Notes: generated by a model from the sequence alone, not told the origin. A DNA stretch of 64,000 nucleotides from Pseudomonadota bacterium (GCA_029782295.1 JAKOVB010000027.1:248001-312000); one strand, 5' to 3'; numbered from the stretch's first letter, positions 8,868-18,367 are shown. Numbers and translations: made by a program.

Positions 8868-9731
8868 ATGTCCCCAGTGGTTACGTCCGACCGGCCGAGG
8901 GTCCTGATTGCCGGTTATGGCGACCTGGGTCGGGCCGTCAGCACAACATTGCTGGAAGACGGCCTCGAGGTCGCAGCCCTCAGAAGAAGTGGGCACTCAC
9001 AACAGGATGGTGTATCCCTGTTCAGAGGTGATGTCACCCGCCCCGAAACCCTCGCTGCACTAGCCACCATCGACCCGGACATCCTGCTCTACTGCGTGGC
9101 GGCCGACAGCCAGAGCGACGCCCATTACCGGGCGCAATACGTGGAGGGGTTGCGTCACGTGCTAGCGGCCCTGACCGATAGCCGGGGGCTGCGTCATGTG
9201 TTTTTCGTTTCGAGCACCCGCGTCTACGGCCAAGCCACGGAAGCGCTCCTGAGCGAGGAAGATCCGGCAGTCCCGGCCGATTTCGGCGGCGAACGCCTGC
9301 TGGAGGCAGAACGTTTGCTGGATGGGCTGACCTGCGGGCACACGGCCCTGCGGCTCTCCGGTATTTACGGCCCCGGACGCAACCGCATGATCCAGCTGGC
9401 GGCGAGCCCGGACCTCTGGCCGGCACAGAACGCCTGGACTAACCGCATTCACCGCGACGACGCCGCAGGCTTCATCGTGTTCCTGATCCGTCAGGTTCTG
9501 CGAGGACAGCCCCCGGCCGACTGCTACATCGTCACCGACAGTTGTCCCTGCCCGCAATACGAAGTCCTGCAGTGGCTGGCGGATCGATCCGGGGCCGGCC
9601 ACGCACCGGCGACGGAGCCACAAGGAGGCAAGCGACTGTCCAATCGGCGCATGCTGCAAACCGGCTTCCGGCTGGCCTATCCCGATTACCGGACCGGCTA
9701 TGCCGCCCTGCTGAACAAGACCAACCCATGA
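8868..9731 (+). CDS. NAD(P)-dependent SDR/epimerase-like protein (YeeZ-like)
   Basis: This 287-aa extended SDR has a Rossmann fold with the N-terminal glycine motif GYGDLG (residues 15-20), a strand-end LYCVAAD, and an FVSSTRVYGQ segment holding the Ser and Tyr positions. Proteins of this shape are annotated as SDR oxidoreductases such as E. coli YeeZ; the reaction is unknown. The upstream open frame is longer, but ATG 8868 follows the M18 stop directly and gives the correct Rossmann start. Its stop overlaps the start of the following MFS gene (ATGA). Confidence 0.82.
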   Translation: MSPVVTSDRPRVLIAGYGDLGRAVSTTLLEDGLEVAALRRSGHSQQDGVSLFRGDVTRPETLAALATIDPDILLYCVAADSQSDAHYRAQYVEGLRHVLAALTDSRGLRHVFFVSSTRVYGQATEALLSEEDPAVPADFGGERLLEAERLLDGLTCGHTALRLSGIYGPGRNRMIQLAASPDLWPAQNAWTNRIHRDDAAGFIVFLIRQVLRGQPPADCYIVTDSCPCPQYEVLQWLADRSGAGHAPATEPQGGKRLSNRRMLQTGFRLAYPDYRTGYAALLNKTNP

Positions 9732-10954
9732 CCCTGCCACAACTGCTTTCCCTCAAGAACCATGCCTTCGCACGACTGCTGGGCTTTCGCGTCCTGCTGG
9801 TGCTGGCATACCAGATCACGGCCGTCGTGGTCGGCTGGCACATCTACCAGCTGACCCACGACCCGTGGTCGCTGGGACTGGTCGGACTGGCCGAAGCGAT
9901 CCCGTATTTCTGCTGCGCCCTGTTTGCCGGCTACGCCGTGGATCATTACTCGCGGCGCCTGTTCGGCGTGCTCGCAGCCTGCATGCTGTGCCTCAATGCC
10001 ATGACACTGACCGCGGTCTCGGTGGGCTGGATCGGCAGCAACCCGGTCGCGTGGATCTACGGTTCCATCATTTTCATCGGCATCGGCCGCTCTTTCATCG
10101 CACCGACCTACAGCGCGCTGTTTGCACTGATTTTCCCGCGGGAACAGGTTGTGCGTGCCACCGGGGTTGGCAGTTCCATCTTCCAGTTCGGGCTGGTCGT
10201 CGGCCCGGCGATCGGGGGGGTGGTCGTGGGCTGGGCCAACATTTCGGTCGCCTACGGCATGGCCTCGGTATTCTGCCTCGGCGCAGCCATCACGCTGCTG
10301 ACCCTGCGCGTGGAGGAGCCGCCGCCACCGGAGGGCGCACCAATCTTGACCAGCATCGCGGAAGGGCTGCGTTTCGTCTACGGCAACCAGGTGCTGCTGG
10401 CGGCCATGTCACTCGACATGTTTGGCGTGCTGTTCGGCGGTGCGATCGCGCTATTGCCTGCGTTCATCCACGACATCTACCACACCGGACCGGAGGCGCT
10501 GGGCATTCTGCGTGCTGCGCCGGCGGCTGGCGCGGTGATGATGGGACTGCTGCTGGTGCGCCACCCCATCCACGATCACATGGGGCGCTGGCTGCTGGGT
10601 GCGGTGGCCGGATTCGGCCTGAGCATCATCGCCTTCGCCCTGAGCCCGCATTTCTGGGTGGCAGCCATCTTTCTGCTGATCTCCGGCGCGATGGACGGTA
10701 TTTCCATCGTCCTGCGCACCTCCATCATGCAACTGGCCACGCCGGACGCCATGCGCGGCCGGGTGTCGGCGATCAACGGCATCTTCATCGGCTCCTCGAA
10801 CGAACTTGGCGCCTTCGAGTCGGGCCTCGCCGCACGCCTGATGGGACTGGTCCCCTCCGTCATTTTTGGCGGCATGATGACCCTGACGGTCGTCGGCATT
10901 ACCGCCAGGCTGGCTCCGAAGCTGCGCCAGTTGCAGTTAAAACACCTGCACTAG
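9728..10954 (+). CDS. MFS transporter (MFS_3, EntS-like)
   Basis: A 408-aa integral membrane protein with about 12 hydrophobic helices. It has the loop 2-3 motif GYAVDHYSRR (a variant of GxxxDRxGRR) and the repeat-half motif DAMRGRVSAINGIF typical of the MFS_3/EntS exporter group. It is translationally coupled to the SDR gene. It is likely a small-molecule exporter; the substrate is unknown. Poor hydropathy in the upstream extension and the ATGA overlap fix the start at 9728. Confidence 0.85.
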   Translation: MTLPQLLSLKNHAFARLLGFRVLLVLAYQITAVVVGWHIYQLTHDPWSLGLVGLAEAIPYFCCALFAGYAVDHYSRRLFGVLAACMLCLNAMTLTAVSVGWIGSNPVAWIYGSIIFIGIGRSFIAPTYSALFALIFPREQVVRATGVGSSIFQFGLVVGPAIGGVVVGWANISVAYGMASVFCLGAAITLLTLRVEEPPPPEGAPILTSIAEGLRFVYGNQVLLAAMSLDMFGVLFGGAIALLPAFIHDIYHTGPEALGILRAAPAAGAVMMGLLLVRHPIHDHMGRWLLGAVAGFGLSIIAFALSPHFWVAAIFLLISGAMDGISIVLRTSIMQLATPDAMRGRVSAINGIFIGSSNELGAFESGLAARLMGLVPSVIFGGMMTLTVVGITARLAPKLRQLQLKHLH

Positions 10955-10962
10955 GCTGCGCC

Positions 10963-11289
10963 CTAGAACGGCAGCAGCGCACGAACCCGGCGCCATGCCT
11001 GGGTCAGTGCATTGCCGTCCAGGTGGTAGTGCTTGTGCAACGGCTGGCGGACTTCCCACTGCGCCTTCATGCCGGCCGGGAAGGTCACCAGGTCGCCTTT
11101 GCCGAAGGTCACCGGCTCGCCGCCTTCCGGGGTGATCACGCACTCGCCTTCCAGAATCCACGCGATCTCCTGCTCATGGAACACCCACGGGAAGACCGAG
11201 ACCTCCTTGGACCAGGTCGGCCACTTGGAGACGCCCAGCGCTTCCAGACGTTCGGAAGCGGGTTGATGTTCAACGATGATGCTGCTCAT
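10963..11289 (-). CDS. Small cupin-domain protein
   Basis: This 108-aa single-domain cupin contains the beta-barrel motifs WILEGECVITPEGGEPVTFGKGDLVTFPAGM, the arrangement seen in the DUF861/cupin_3 group (EutQ/ureidoglycine-aminohydrolase-like). A terminal tail of about 20 residues follows (HKHYHLDG...). Such proteins bind metal and act as isomerases or sugar/ligand-binding enzymes; no specific reaction can be claimed. It is convergent with the MFS gene. Confidence 0.78.
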   Translation of the reverse strand: MSSIIVEHQPASERLEALGVSKWPTWSKEVSVFPWVFHEQEIAWILEGECVITPEGGEPVTFGKGDLVTFPAGMKAQWEVRQPLHKHYHLDGNALTQAWRRVRALLPF

Positions 11290-11400
11290 GGTGATATCCT
11301 TGTGATCTTGTTCTAAAAGGCCGCGATGTTACCAGTTCGTGCCGGTTTGATATATCAGGACAGTAAGCTTCGGGAAAGTTAAGGAACGTATCCTGCCATC

Positions 11401-11634
11401 ATGCAAAAAACCATCCTCATCCTGCTCACGCTGCTGGCTGCCGCCGGTTGCTCCCGTCATTTCCACCCGCTGGAAGCCAGCAAGAAGGCCAGACTGGTCG
11501 GTGAACTGATTTCAGAATCCGCCCAGTGCAGCGCCTTCCGCGATCAACTAGCCGCGCCCACGGTCGAAGATGATAGTGTCGATGACATCTACCGCGCGGC
11601 AACCAAAGCCCACTGCATCAAGAAGGACGTCTAG
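11401..11634 (+). CDS. Small lipoprotein, unknown function
   Basis: A 77-aa protein with a clear lipoprotein signal: MQKTILILLTLLAAAGC, with lipobox LAAAGC and Cys17. The mature part is about 60 residues, polar, and holds two further Cys residues (in SAQCSAF and AHCIKKD) that could form a disulfide. AAGGAA lies 13 nt upstream of ATG. No family was recognised. Confidence 0.72.
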   Translation: MQKTILILLTLLAAAGCSRHFHPLEASKKARLVGELISESAQCSAFRDQLAAPTVEDDSVDDIYRAATKAHCIKKDV

Positions 11635-11742
11635 GGCGCTTGGGGCGCACCAGAAAATGGGAGGCGCATATCAGCCGCGAAATCCTGTAATATCAGGCTA
11701 TTCGTATCAAGATATGCGCATTGGAAGCCCTATCCTCCTCAC

Positions 11743-12955
11743 ATGAAGACCGCTGCTGAAATTCTCGAAGCCCTCCGGAACGACGAGTTCACGTTTTACT
11801 ACCAGCCCAAGATTTCCCTGATCACCGGCAAGGTCATCGGCGCGGAAGCCTTGATCCGCTGGATCCGGCCGGACGGCAGCATCATCATGCCAAGCGAATT
11901 CATCCCGGTCGCCGAAGACTCCGACCTCATCGCCGAGATCACCCGCCACATGTTTCCGAAGCTGATCCAGGACATGGTGGTGCTGCGAGACGTGGAGGAA
12001 CTCACGCTGGCGTTCAACGCCTCCGCCCGGGATTTCCATGACGACCAGTTCACCCGGATGGCCCTGAGTGCGCTTGAGAATTCCCAGCTGCCGCCAAGCA
12101 GCCTGCAAGTCGAACTGACCGAAACCATTACCCTCCAGAACGACCCGTTGCTGAAGAAGCATATCCTGCCGTTGCGCGAGGCCGGTGTCGGCCTGGCCAT
12201 GGATGACTTTGGCAAGGGCTATTCCTCCATCGACACCCTGAGCCAGTGGCCCTTCTCGGCCATCAAGCTGGATCAGGGCCTGATCAGCCGGATGCTGCAA
12301 TCGGAAAAGAACGCGACCATCGTCGAATCCTCGATCCGGATGGCCCACGAACTGGGCATCAGCGTGGTTGCGGAAGGCGTCGAGACCAACGAACAATACC
12401 ACCACCTGCTGGCTGCAGGCTGCAGGCTGCACCAAGGTACAGGGCTACTGGATCAGCCAGGCCCTGCCGCTGGACCAGTTCATCCGGTTCATCGAGGAAG
12501 ATATCCGCTGGTCCGGGCTGCCGATCGGCCTCATCCACATGGCCATCATCGACCACGTGCAATGGCGCAAGCAACTGGTCACCGAACTGGTCAAGGTCGC
12601 CGCCATGGAGAAGAATTCCCAGCATCGGCAGTACCTGAACACCCCGCCACTGTCATGCCACGAATGCCGTCTTGGCCGCTGGTACTACGGGGATGGCCAA
12701 TCCTTCGCGGGACGCCCGGAGTTTCAGGCTGTCGAAGCCCCGCACAAGGCCTTCCATGATATCGGCCGGAAACTGATCCAGATGGTAACCGACGGCGCCG
12801 GGCTGGAAGACCTGACGCCCCACTTGCGTGAGCTCTCGGAGGTCTCCATGCAGGTGATGATGCATTTGCAGGCCCTGGAAAACGAGGGCCTGATCGACAT
12901 GCACCACGCCCACGCCCAATGGACGGCGCATAACCTGAATCCGCACAACAAGTAA
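11743..12955 (+). pseudogene. EAL-CZB c-di-GMP phosphodiesterase gene, split by a frameshift
   Basis: The first frame encodes an EAL domain with intact signature residues: EALIRW (Glu35), NASARDF, ELTET, DDFGKGYSS and AEGVET. It would hydrolyse c-di-GMP. At 12411-12431 three tandem copies of GGCTGCA shift the frame. With two copies the reading LLAAGCTKVQG continues into the second frame (to 12955), which encodes a zinc-binding CZB-like domain (CHECRLGRWYYG and APHKAFH). The shifted first frame runs to a stop at 12759, replacing the CZB part with an unrelated tail. The EAL core is complete, so the truncated product could still be active but uncoupled from zinc sensing. Slippage, phase variation or sequencing error are all possible. 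Confidence 0.85.
12411..12431. repeat. Three tandem GGCTGCA heptamers causing the EAL-CZB frameshift
   Basis: A 7-bp unit is repeated three times without interruption. Since 7 is not a multiple of 3, each gain or loss of a unit switches reading frame. Two copies restore a single EAL-CZB reading frame. Confidence 0.9.
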
Positions 12956-13023
12956 CCGGTTCGCCTTCACCCCGGAATTCAGTAAAATTCCGGCATCAGC
13001 ATTCCTACAGGCGCATCCCTCCC

Positions 13024-13365
13024 GTGTCAGAAACCTCCTCAGTTTGCGAGCACTGCGGCGCCTGCTGCGCCAGCTTTCGCGTGTCGTTCTACTGGGGCGA
13101 GGCTGACGACGCGCCAGGCGGCTGGGTGCCAGCCGAGGTGACGGAACGGCTGACGCCGCACCTGCGCTGCATGAAAGGCACCAACAGCGCCACACCACGC
13201 TGCGACCAGCTGGTCGGCGAGATTCCGGGGGCGCGTTGCAGAATCTATCCGCAACGCCCGGGCACCTGCCATGACATGCAACCCTACACAGTGGACGGCC
13301 AGGTCAATCCCCAATGCAGCCGCGCACGCGCCCATTACGGTTTGCCGCCAGTACCGGAGCAGTAA
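13024..13365 (+). CDS. YkgJ-family cysteine-cluster protein
   Basis: A 113-aa protein of the zinc/iron-chelating CxxCxxCC (YkgJ) family. The N-terminus has CEHCGACC (residues 8-15), followed by CMKG, CDQL, CRIYPQRPGTC and NPQCSRAR: the regular cysteine ladder of this family. It probably binds a metal or Fe-S cluster; the cellular role is unknown. The start is GTG 13024. The stop overlaps the next gene's ATG by one base (TAATG), suggesting coupling. Confidence 0.85.
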   Translation: MSETSSVCEHCGACCASFRVSFYWGEADDAPGGWVPAEVTERLTPHLRCMKGTNSATPRCDQLVGEIPGARCRIYPQRPGTCHDMQPYTVDGQVNPQCSRARAHYGLPPVPEQ

Positions 13366-13757
13366 TGCGGGATCTCGACGCCCTGTTTACCGCACTTGGG
13401 AAATCCGCCTTCAGAAGGAAGTTTCATCTGCGCGGCAAGGATCTCGATTATCTGCGCGACAAAGGACTGCCCCTGGTGCTCATGCATGCCCGGGATTTCA
13501 TCGTAACCCGCCTCGCCCCGGCGCTTCCGGCCAACGACGGCCAGCAGACCCCATTCAAGGGCCATCCGGTCTTCGTCGCCCAGCACGCCACCGCTTGCTG
13601 TTGTCGCGGTTGTCTGGAAAAGTGGCATCGCATCCCCTGCGGGCGAGCCCTCACTCCGGAAGAAATCGACTATGTGATCCGCGTGCTGGCCCACTGGCTG
13701 GAGCATGAGAAACCGCAACAACCGTCACGGACCCCGGATCTGTTTTCAGACCTGTAA
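13365..13757 (+). CDS. DUF4186 family protein
   Basis: This 130-aa protein has the family pattern SAFRRKFHL...HARDFI...RLAPA...PFKGHPVFVAQHATACCCRGCLEKWH. The CCCRGC cluster and two His residues suggest metal binding. DUF4186 proteins are conserved and uncharacterised. The start is placed at ATG 13365, which overlaps the stop of the YkgJ-like gene; both encode cysteine-rich proteins and may form a unit. Confidence 0.8.
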   Translation: MRDLDALFTALGKSAFRRKFHLRGKDLDYLRDKGLPLVLMHARDFIVTRLAPALPANDGQQTPFKGHPVFVAQHATACCCRGCLEKWHRIPCGRALTPEEIDYVIRVLAHWLEHEKPQQPSRTPDLFSDL

Positions 13758-13775
13758 TCCGTGGCACGCAATGGG

Positions 13776-14036
13776 TCAATGATCCTGCAGGTGCTGCGCG
13801 ATCAGCCGCAGTTCCTCCTGCGGATCGCTGACATCCTCATAGTGCCGGCCGCTGGTGCGGGCATACCAGTAGCGACTGTTCCAGGCATCCCCTTCGATCT
13901 TGTGCAGTACCGCGTGTATCCAGCAGGCCAGCGGATGGCCGTAGTCCTGCACGATGCGATGGGAGGCGTCCCAGTCACCCCGTTGCGCCATTGCCACAGC
14001 CATTTTCAATTGCTCATCGAGCGCCTTGTCCGCCAT
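13776..14036 (-). CDS. Conserved hypothetical protein, 86 aa
   Basis: A small, soluble, helix-rich protein (MADKALDEQLKMAVAMAQRG...), with a Trp/His/Tyr-rich middle (ACWIHAVLHKIEGDAWNSRY). The start is set at the third in-frame ATG because GGAGG lies 6 nt upstream; longer versions begin at 14066. No domain was recognised. It is convergent with the DUF4186 gene. Confidence 0.65.
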   Translation of the reverse strand: MADKALDEQLKMAVAMAQRGDWDASHRIVQDYGHPLACWIHAVLHKIEGDAWNSRYWYARTSGRHYEDVSDPQEELRLIAQHLQDH

Positions 14037-14182
14037 TTTCGCCTCCATGTCGTTGCTGCCTAGCATAACGCAACCCCTCCTGTAGCATAAACACTCATGG
14101 TCTGGACGCGCTTATTTTCCTGCCATCCAGACTCGGTTAAGCTATCTTCCGATCATCACAACGAGACAATTCCAGCCCGCCT

Positions 14183-15196
14183 ATGCCGCCAGTTTCAGCA
14201 ACCCTTCTACGGACTTCCTCCATCGCTTGCCTCTCGCTTTGCCTCACCCTGCTGGCTGGAACGGTGAAGGCCGGCGAACACGCGGGGGTAGTGGATTCCC
14301 TCAACGGAGAAGTCACCCTGCTCTCCGGCGTCAGCAAGAAACGCGTCCCCCTGTCGGTGGGCACTGCAATCGATGAAGGAGACACGGTAACAACCGGTAG
14401 CAATGCCGAGGTCTTGATCCGCATGGACGATGGCGGCGTGATTTCGCTGCGCGGCAACACCAGCATGCGGATCGACGAGTACCTGGCTGATGGCAGCGAA
14501 CAGGAGCACAGTTATTTCAGCCTGCTCAAGGGGGCCATGCGTTCGGTCACCGGCTGGATCGGCAAGGCGCACCCGCACGGTTACCGCATCAACACGACCA
14601 CCGCCACGATCGGTATCCGGGGCACCGACCATGAAGTCATCCTTCTCGAGAATGGCTCAGACAATACCGACGAGGCCGGCACCTATGACATCGTCCACGA
14701 AGGCGCCACCTACATGCGCACCGAGCAGGGGGAAGTCGATGCCCTGCCGGGGCTGCCGGCATTCCTCGCGCTCGGCAGGCCGGGGAAGCCTTTGCAACTG
14801 CAGCACAACCCTGCATTCCTGCAAGCGCGGAGAATCCTGCTCGACCGCGCCCTCGAGCATATACGGGATCAGGTTCGCGACCAGTTGCCGATCATGCATG
14901 ACCAGCGGAAAAAGGGCCTGTTGAAAAATATCTTCGAGGACAAGGAACGCAGGCGACTGGAGAAAATGCAGGACCGCCGGACACGCAAGGCCGGTAGAGA
15001 AGAGGAACGTCGTCAGGCGCGGACGGAAAAAAGAGTTGACCGCCGGGACAATAGTCACGATAAAATGCAGGGCAAGCGCACACGGGACAAACCACAGAAA
15101 ATCGAGAACGATCTGCGGGAGTGGCGCAAACAAGGCAATCAGGGCGGACATGGCCCCCAGAAAAGTCATGGGCGCGGGAGATCCGGCAAAGACTGA
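14183..15196 (+). CDS. FecR-domain secreted protein with basic C-terminal tail
   Basis: A 337-aa protein with an N-terminal signal peptide (to about residue 30) and a FecR/LysM-like beta domain. Visible pieces are GTAIDEGDTVTTGSNAEVLIRMDDGGVISLRGNT and TTTATIGIRGTDHEV. From about 235 on it is strongly charged and Arg/Lys/Glu-rich, probably coiled-coil and disordered. It lacks the N-terminal anti-sigma domain and transmembrane helix of true FecR and has no sigma factor or TonB receptor beside it. It is therefore more likely a periplasmic structural or binding protein than a siderophore signal relay. Confidence 0.75.
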   Translation: MPPVSATLLRTSSIACLSLCLTLLAGTVKAGEHAGVVDSLNGEVTLLSGVSKKRVPLSVGTAIDEGDTVTTGSNAEVLIRMDDGGVISLRGNTSMRIDEYLADGSEQEHSYFSLLKGAMRSVTGWIGKAHPHGYRINTTTATIGIRGTDHEVILLENGSDNTDEAGTYDIVHEGATYMRTEQGEVDALPGLPAFLALGRPGKPLQLQHNPAFLQARRILLDRALEHIRDQVRDQLPIMHDQRKKGLLKNIFEDKERRRLEKMQDRRTRKAGREEERRQARTEKRVDRRDNSHDKMQGKRTRDKPQKIENDLREWRKQGNQGGHGPQKSHGRGRSGKD

Positions 15197-15291
15197 CACC
15201 AGAGCCGGCTCCTCACTGACCTGATCGCCGGTCGCGGCAGGCCTTCGATGCCCTACCGGCCTGCCGACTTGATCCTGATCGGGGACCCATT

Positions 15292-16530
15292 TTGAAGCAC
15301 ACCTTCCGCGCACTGGCCGGACGTGATTTCAGGTACTACTTTTTCGGCCAGACGGTCTCGCTGATCGGGACCTGGGTGCAGCAGGTCGCACTCTCCTGGA
15401 TTGCCTACCGGGTCACTGGATCTGCCTTCATGCTCGCCCTGGTCGCATTTTCCGGCCAGATCCCCATGCTGCTGGCGACCCCGCTGGGCGGAGTCATGGC
15501 GGACCGTTACAGCAAGCGCAATATCCTGCTGATGACGCAATGCGTGGAAATGCTGCTGGCCACCACCCTGGTTTTCATCGCCTGGCATGACACGTTCACC
15601 CCCGCGATCCTGATCTCGGCTGCCTTGTTACAGGGCACCTGTAGCGCGCTCGAGATGCCGTCACGACAAGCCATCATTAATGAGATCATCCACGACCGGA
15701 ATATGCTCGGCAATGCCATCGCCCTCAACGCGTTGACGTTCAACAGCGCGCGACTGATCGGCCCCACGATTGCGGGCATCACGCTGGCCATGTTCAACGA
15801 GGCCGCCTGTTTCGCTGTCAATGCACTGTCTTACATCGCCGCCATCCTGACCCTGATCGTCATTCAGGCGCCACCGACGTCCCAATACCGCGCATCCCGA
15901 TCTCTTGGCGAGGGCGTACAGTTTCTGAAAAGTTCCATTCCATGCCACTGGCTGATCGCCACGGTGGCCATCTGCAGCATCTGCTCAGGGCCATTCATGA
16001 CCTTCATGCCTGTGTATGCCAAGGATATATTCGCCGGGGGGCCGGACACGCTCGGTGTCCTGATGGGCGCCTCCGGCACCGGGGCCTTGGGAGCCTCGCT
16101 ATTTCTTGCCAATCGCAAGTCGAACGCCGGCCTTTACGACAACATCGGCCTCTCATGCGTCGTGGGCGGCTTGGCGGCAACCCTCTTCGCCTACAACACC
16201 CTGCTGACGCTCGCGCTGCCGCTGCTGGTCACGACCGGCGGCATGTTCATCCTCGCCATCACGTCCTGCAACATGCTGCTGCAATCGCTGGTTCCGAGCC
16301 ACCTGCGCGGACGGGTCATGGCTCTCTACACCATGGCCTTCATCGGCATGCTGCCCATCGGCAGCCTGCTTTTCGGCAGTCTGGCCCATCTGTTCGGCAG
16401 CGTGAAACCCACGTTCGTGATCGCCGGCATCCTGACTGTCAGCTACGGGTTGCTGTTGCGTCGCACCATTCCCACCCTGCTGGCGCAAGACAGCCCCCCC
16501 CCCCCACAGGCCGAGGGGACGAAAGGCTGA
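15292..16530 (+). CDS. MFS transporter (MFS_3 type)
   Basis: A 412-aa membrane protein with 12 predicted helices. The N-terminal FGQTVSLIGTWVQQVALSW and GVMADRYSKR motifs and the mid-protein LRGRVMALYTMAF segment mark the MFS_3/EntS-like exporter group. It starts at TTG with GGGGAC upstream. A run of 12 C (16,494-16,505) near the 3' end encodes a Pro-rich tail and could vary in length by slippage, changing only the last dozen or so residues. Substrate unknown. Confidence 0.82.
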   Translation: MKHTFRALAGRDFRYYFFGQTVSLIGTWVQQVALSWIAYRVTGSAFMLALVAFSGQIPMLLATPLGGVMADRYSKRNILLMTQCVEMLLATTLVFIAWHDTFTPAILISAALLQGTCSALEMPSRQAIINEIIHDRNMLGNAIALNALTFNSARLIGPTIAGITLAMFNEAACFAVNALSYIAAILTLIVIQAPPTSQYRASRSLGEGVQFLKSSIPCHWLIATVAICSICSGPFMTFMPVYAKDIFAGGPDTLGVLMGASGTGALGASLFLANRKSNAGLYDNIGLSCVVGGLAATLFAYNTLLTLALPLLVTTGGMFILAITSCNMLLQSLVPSHLRGRVMALYTMAFIGMLPIGSLLFGSLAHLFGSVKPTFVIAGILTVSYGLLLRRTIPTLLAQDSPPPPQAEGTKG

Positions 16531-16545
16531 CTGCCGACAGGCCGG

Positions 16546-16674
16546 CTAATGTTTGTGCTTGTGAGGCAAGGTTGGCTTGGGTGGAGTGATGAAGGAGCCT
16601 GCCGGTACGACGACCTGTTTTTCCTTCTTGGGTTTTTTCGCTTCCTTGTTACCGCGCTGCTGACTTTTGGCCAT
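16546..16674 (-). CDS. Small basic protein, 42 aa (MAKSQQR type)
   Basis: A very short Lys-rich protein (MAKSQQRGNKEAKKPKKEK..., ending in HKHKH). A strong AGGAGAAG site lies 5 nt before the ATG, and longer upstream reading lacks any such signal. Similar short, highly basic proteins of this N-terminal pattern are common in proteobacteria. Function is unknown; nucleic-acid binding is possible. Confidence 0.7.
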   Translation of the reverse strand: MAKSQQRGNKEAKKPKKEKQVVVPAGSFITPPKPTLPHKHKH

Positions 16675-16832
16675 GTTGCTTCTCCTCGCGCTGTCGGCCC
16701 AGGCCGGCGGCGGATGTCTTGCGGTGACAGGTTGGTTGCCTGTGCCCGACCGGCAAAAATCGGGTGGATCCATCATAGGCCGATCCGCCCGGCATTGCTG
16801 GTTTATTTTGGCCGGTTGAAGATGAAGATGGC

Positions 16833-17300
16833 TTACAGTCCCAGGTCGCTCAGGCCCGGATGGTCGTCAGGGCGACGGCCGAGCGGCCAGAAGAACTTGC
16901 GCTCGCCCAACGGGATAGGCAAGTCATTGATGCTGGCAAAACGACGCATCATGAAACCCTGATCGTTAAATTCCCAGTTCTCGTTTCCATAGCTGCGATA
17001 CCACTGACCGGAATCATCGTGCCACTCGTAGGCGAAGCGGACCGCGATGCGATTGCCGGCACAGGCCCACAACTCCTTGATCAACCGGTATTCCAGCTCA
17101 CGCGCCCACTTGCGTTGCAGGAACTGGTGCACCTGTTCGCGACCGACGGGGAATTCCGCCCGGTTGCGCCATACCGTATCCGCGGTATACACCAGCACAA
17201 CGCGATCAGGATCCCGTGAGTTCCAGGCATCTTCCGCCATACGCACTTTCTGGATGGCGGATTCGACGGTAAAAGGGGGCAGGGGCGGCTTGGTCTCCAT
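16833..17300 (-). CDS. DUF1348 / SnoaL-NTF2-like family protein
   Basis: A 155-aa NTF2-fold protein. Family segments visible are [56 protein letters not shown] and [24 protein letters not shown]. This is the conserved DUF1348 pattern, close to full family length. The start at 17300 is supported by GAGGAG 6 nt upstream. Enzymatic role is unknown; the fold is used by dehydratases, isomerases and binding proteins. Confidence 0.88.
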   Translation of the reverse strand: METKPPLPPFTVESAIQKVRMAEDAWNSRDPDRVVLVYTADTVWRNRAEFPVGREQVHQFLQRKWARELEYRLIKELWACAGNRIAVRFAYEWHDDSGQWYRSYGNENWEFNDQGFMMRRFASINDLPIPLGERKFFWPLGRRPDDHPGLSDLGL

Positions 17301-17401
17301 GATCGACTCCTCAGGGTGTGATGGCAGGAAATCCTGCGGGCGTGCAACCGGCAGGATTTCCATTCTAGCCCCAAGCAGGCTAGCCAAGCGATCCCTTCAA
17401 T

Positions 17402-18334
17402 TCAATCCGCCATTCCCCAGGCACGGCGACAAGCCAGCTGCAGTTCCGGTGTATCGGGCACGGCACCGCGGACAAGACAGATGGCGGCCGCATATTCGCT
17501 GGCACGATGCAGGGTGACCGCGGGATCCCAGCCACACAGCAGGCCCACGATGAATACGGATGCATAGGCGTCGCCCGCCCCAACGGTATCGATGACGGGG
17601 GCAGATGAGCGCACCGGTCCGGCGCGCAGCAACTGTGCCCCGTCCAGCCACCAACTGCCCGCCTCGCCGCAAGTCACCAGCACCTGCCGGAGGTCGAACC
17701 GTTCAAGCAGCACGGCGGCCTGCCGTTCCGGAGTGTCGCCGGGCAGGTCGAACATGTCCGCGACGATGGCCAGCTCTTCATCGTTGAGCTTGACGATGTC
17801 TGCGGCCGCCAGCGATCCGGCCAGGATAGCGCGGTCATACCACGGCGCACGCAGATTGATATCGAGGAATACCGGCCCCCGGTGCGATTGCAGAAAATAT
17901 TCCAATGCCACCCTGGATTGCCTGTCGCGCTGCGCCAGGGTTCCGAAATAGGCCAGGCTGGGTTGCGCATCCGCCACGAGCGCTGCGGTCGTATCCGGAC
18001 ACACATGGTCGTAGGCCTGATCCGGCAAGATCATGAAGCGATGCGCCGCCCCGTCCATGATCACCTCCACCTTTCCGGTCGGACGGTCCGCATCGCGCTG
18101 GATGCCCCGGGTCTGCATTCCCAGACGCGTCATTTCCGAGAGCAGCGACGCACCCAGGTCATCCTCACCGATGCGCGAGATCATCAGGGGCCGCAGGCCG
18201 AAACCCTGCAGATGCCGCGCGACATTGAACGGGGCACCCCCCAGAACCTGCCGGTCCGGGAATACATCAGCGAGGACTTCGCCGAACAGTGCCACGGGCC
18301 CACCTGACATGGGACGGATCGAAAGCTCATGCAT
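17402..18334 (-). CDS. PfkB-family carbohydrate kinase
   Basis: A 310-aa ribokinase-fold sugar kinase. The N-terminal GGAPFNVARHL motif (about 36-46) contacts the sugar. The C-terminal DTVGAGDAYASVF (about 247-259) carries the anion hole and catalytic Asp. The general pattern FGEVLADVFPD fits fructokinase-like members, but the acceptor sugar cannot be fixed. GGAGT precedes the ATG. It is followed upstream by a LysR regulator on the same strand with a 33-bp gap. Confidence 0.87.
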   Translation of the reverse strand: MHELSIRPMSGGPVALFGEVLADVFPDRQVLGGAPFNVARHLQGFGLRPLMISRIGEDDLGASLLSEMTRLGMQTRGIQRDADRPTGKVEVIMDGAAHRFMILPDQAYDHVCPDTTAALVADAQPSLAYFGTLAQRDRQSRVALEYFLQSHRGPVFLDINLRAPWYDRAILAGSLAAADIVKLNDEELAIVADMFDLPGDTPERQAAVLLERFDLRQVLVTCGEAGSWWLDGAQLLRAGPVRSSAPVIDTVGAGDAYASVFIVGLLCGWDPAVTLHRASEYAAAICLVRGAVPDTPELQLACRRAWGMAD

Positions 18335-18367
18335 CGTTTACTCCCGCGAATTCACTCCAGGCCTTAT

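Noticed and set aside
14183..15196. FecR protein as part of a sigma-factor/TonB signalling set
   Set aside because: No ECF sigma factor or TonB receptor nearby and no transmembrane anti-sigma part; the siderophore receptor lies on a separate mobile island.
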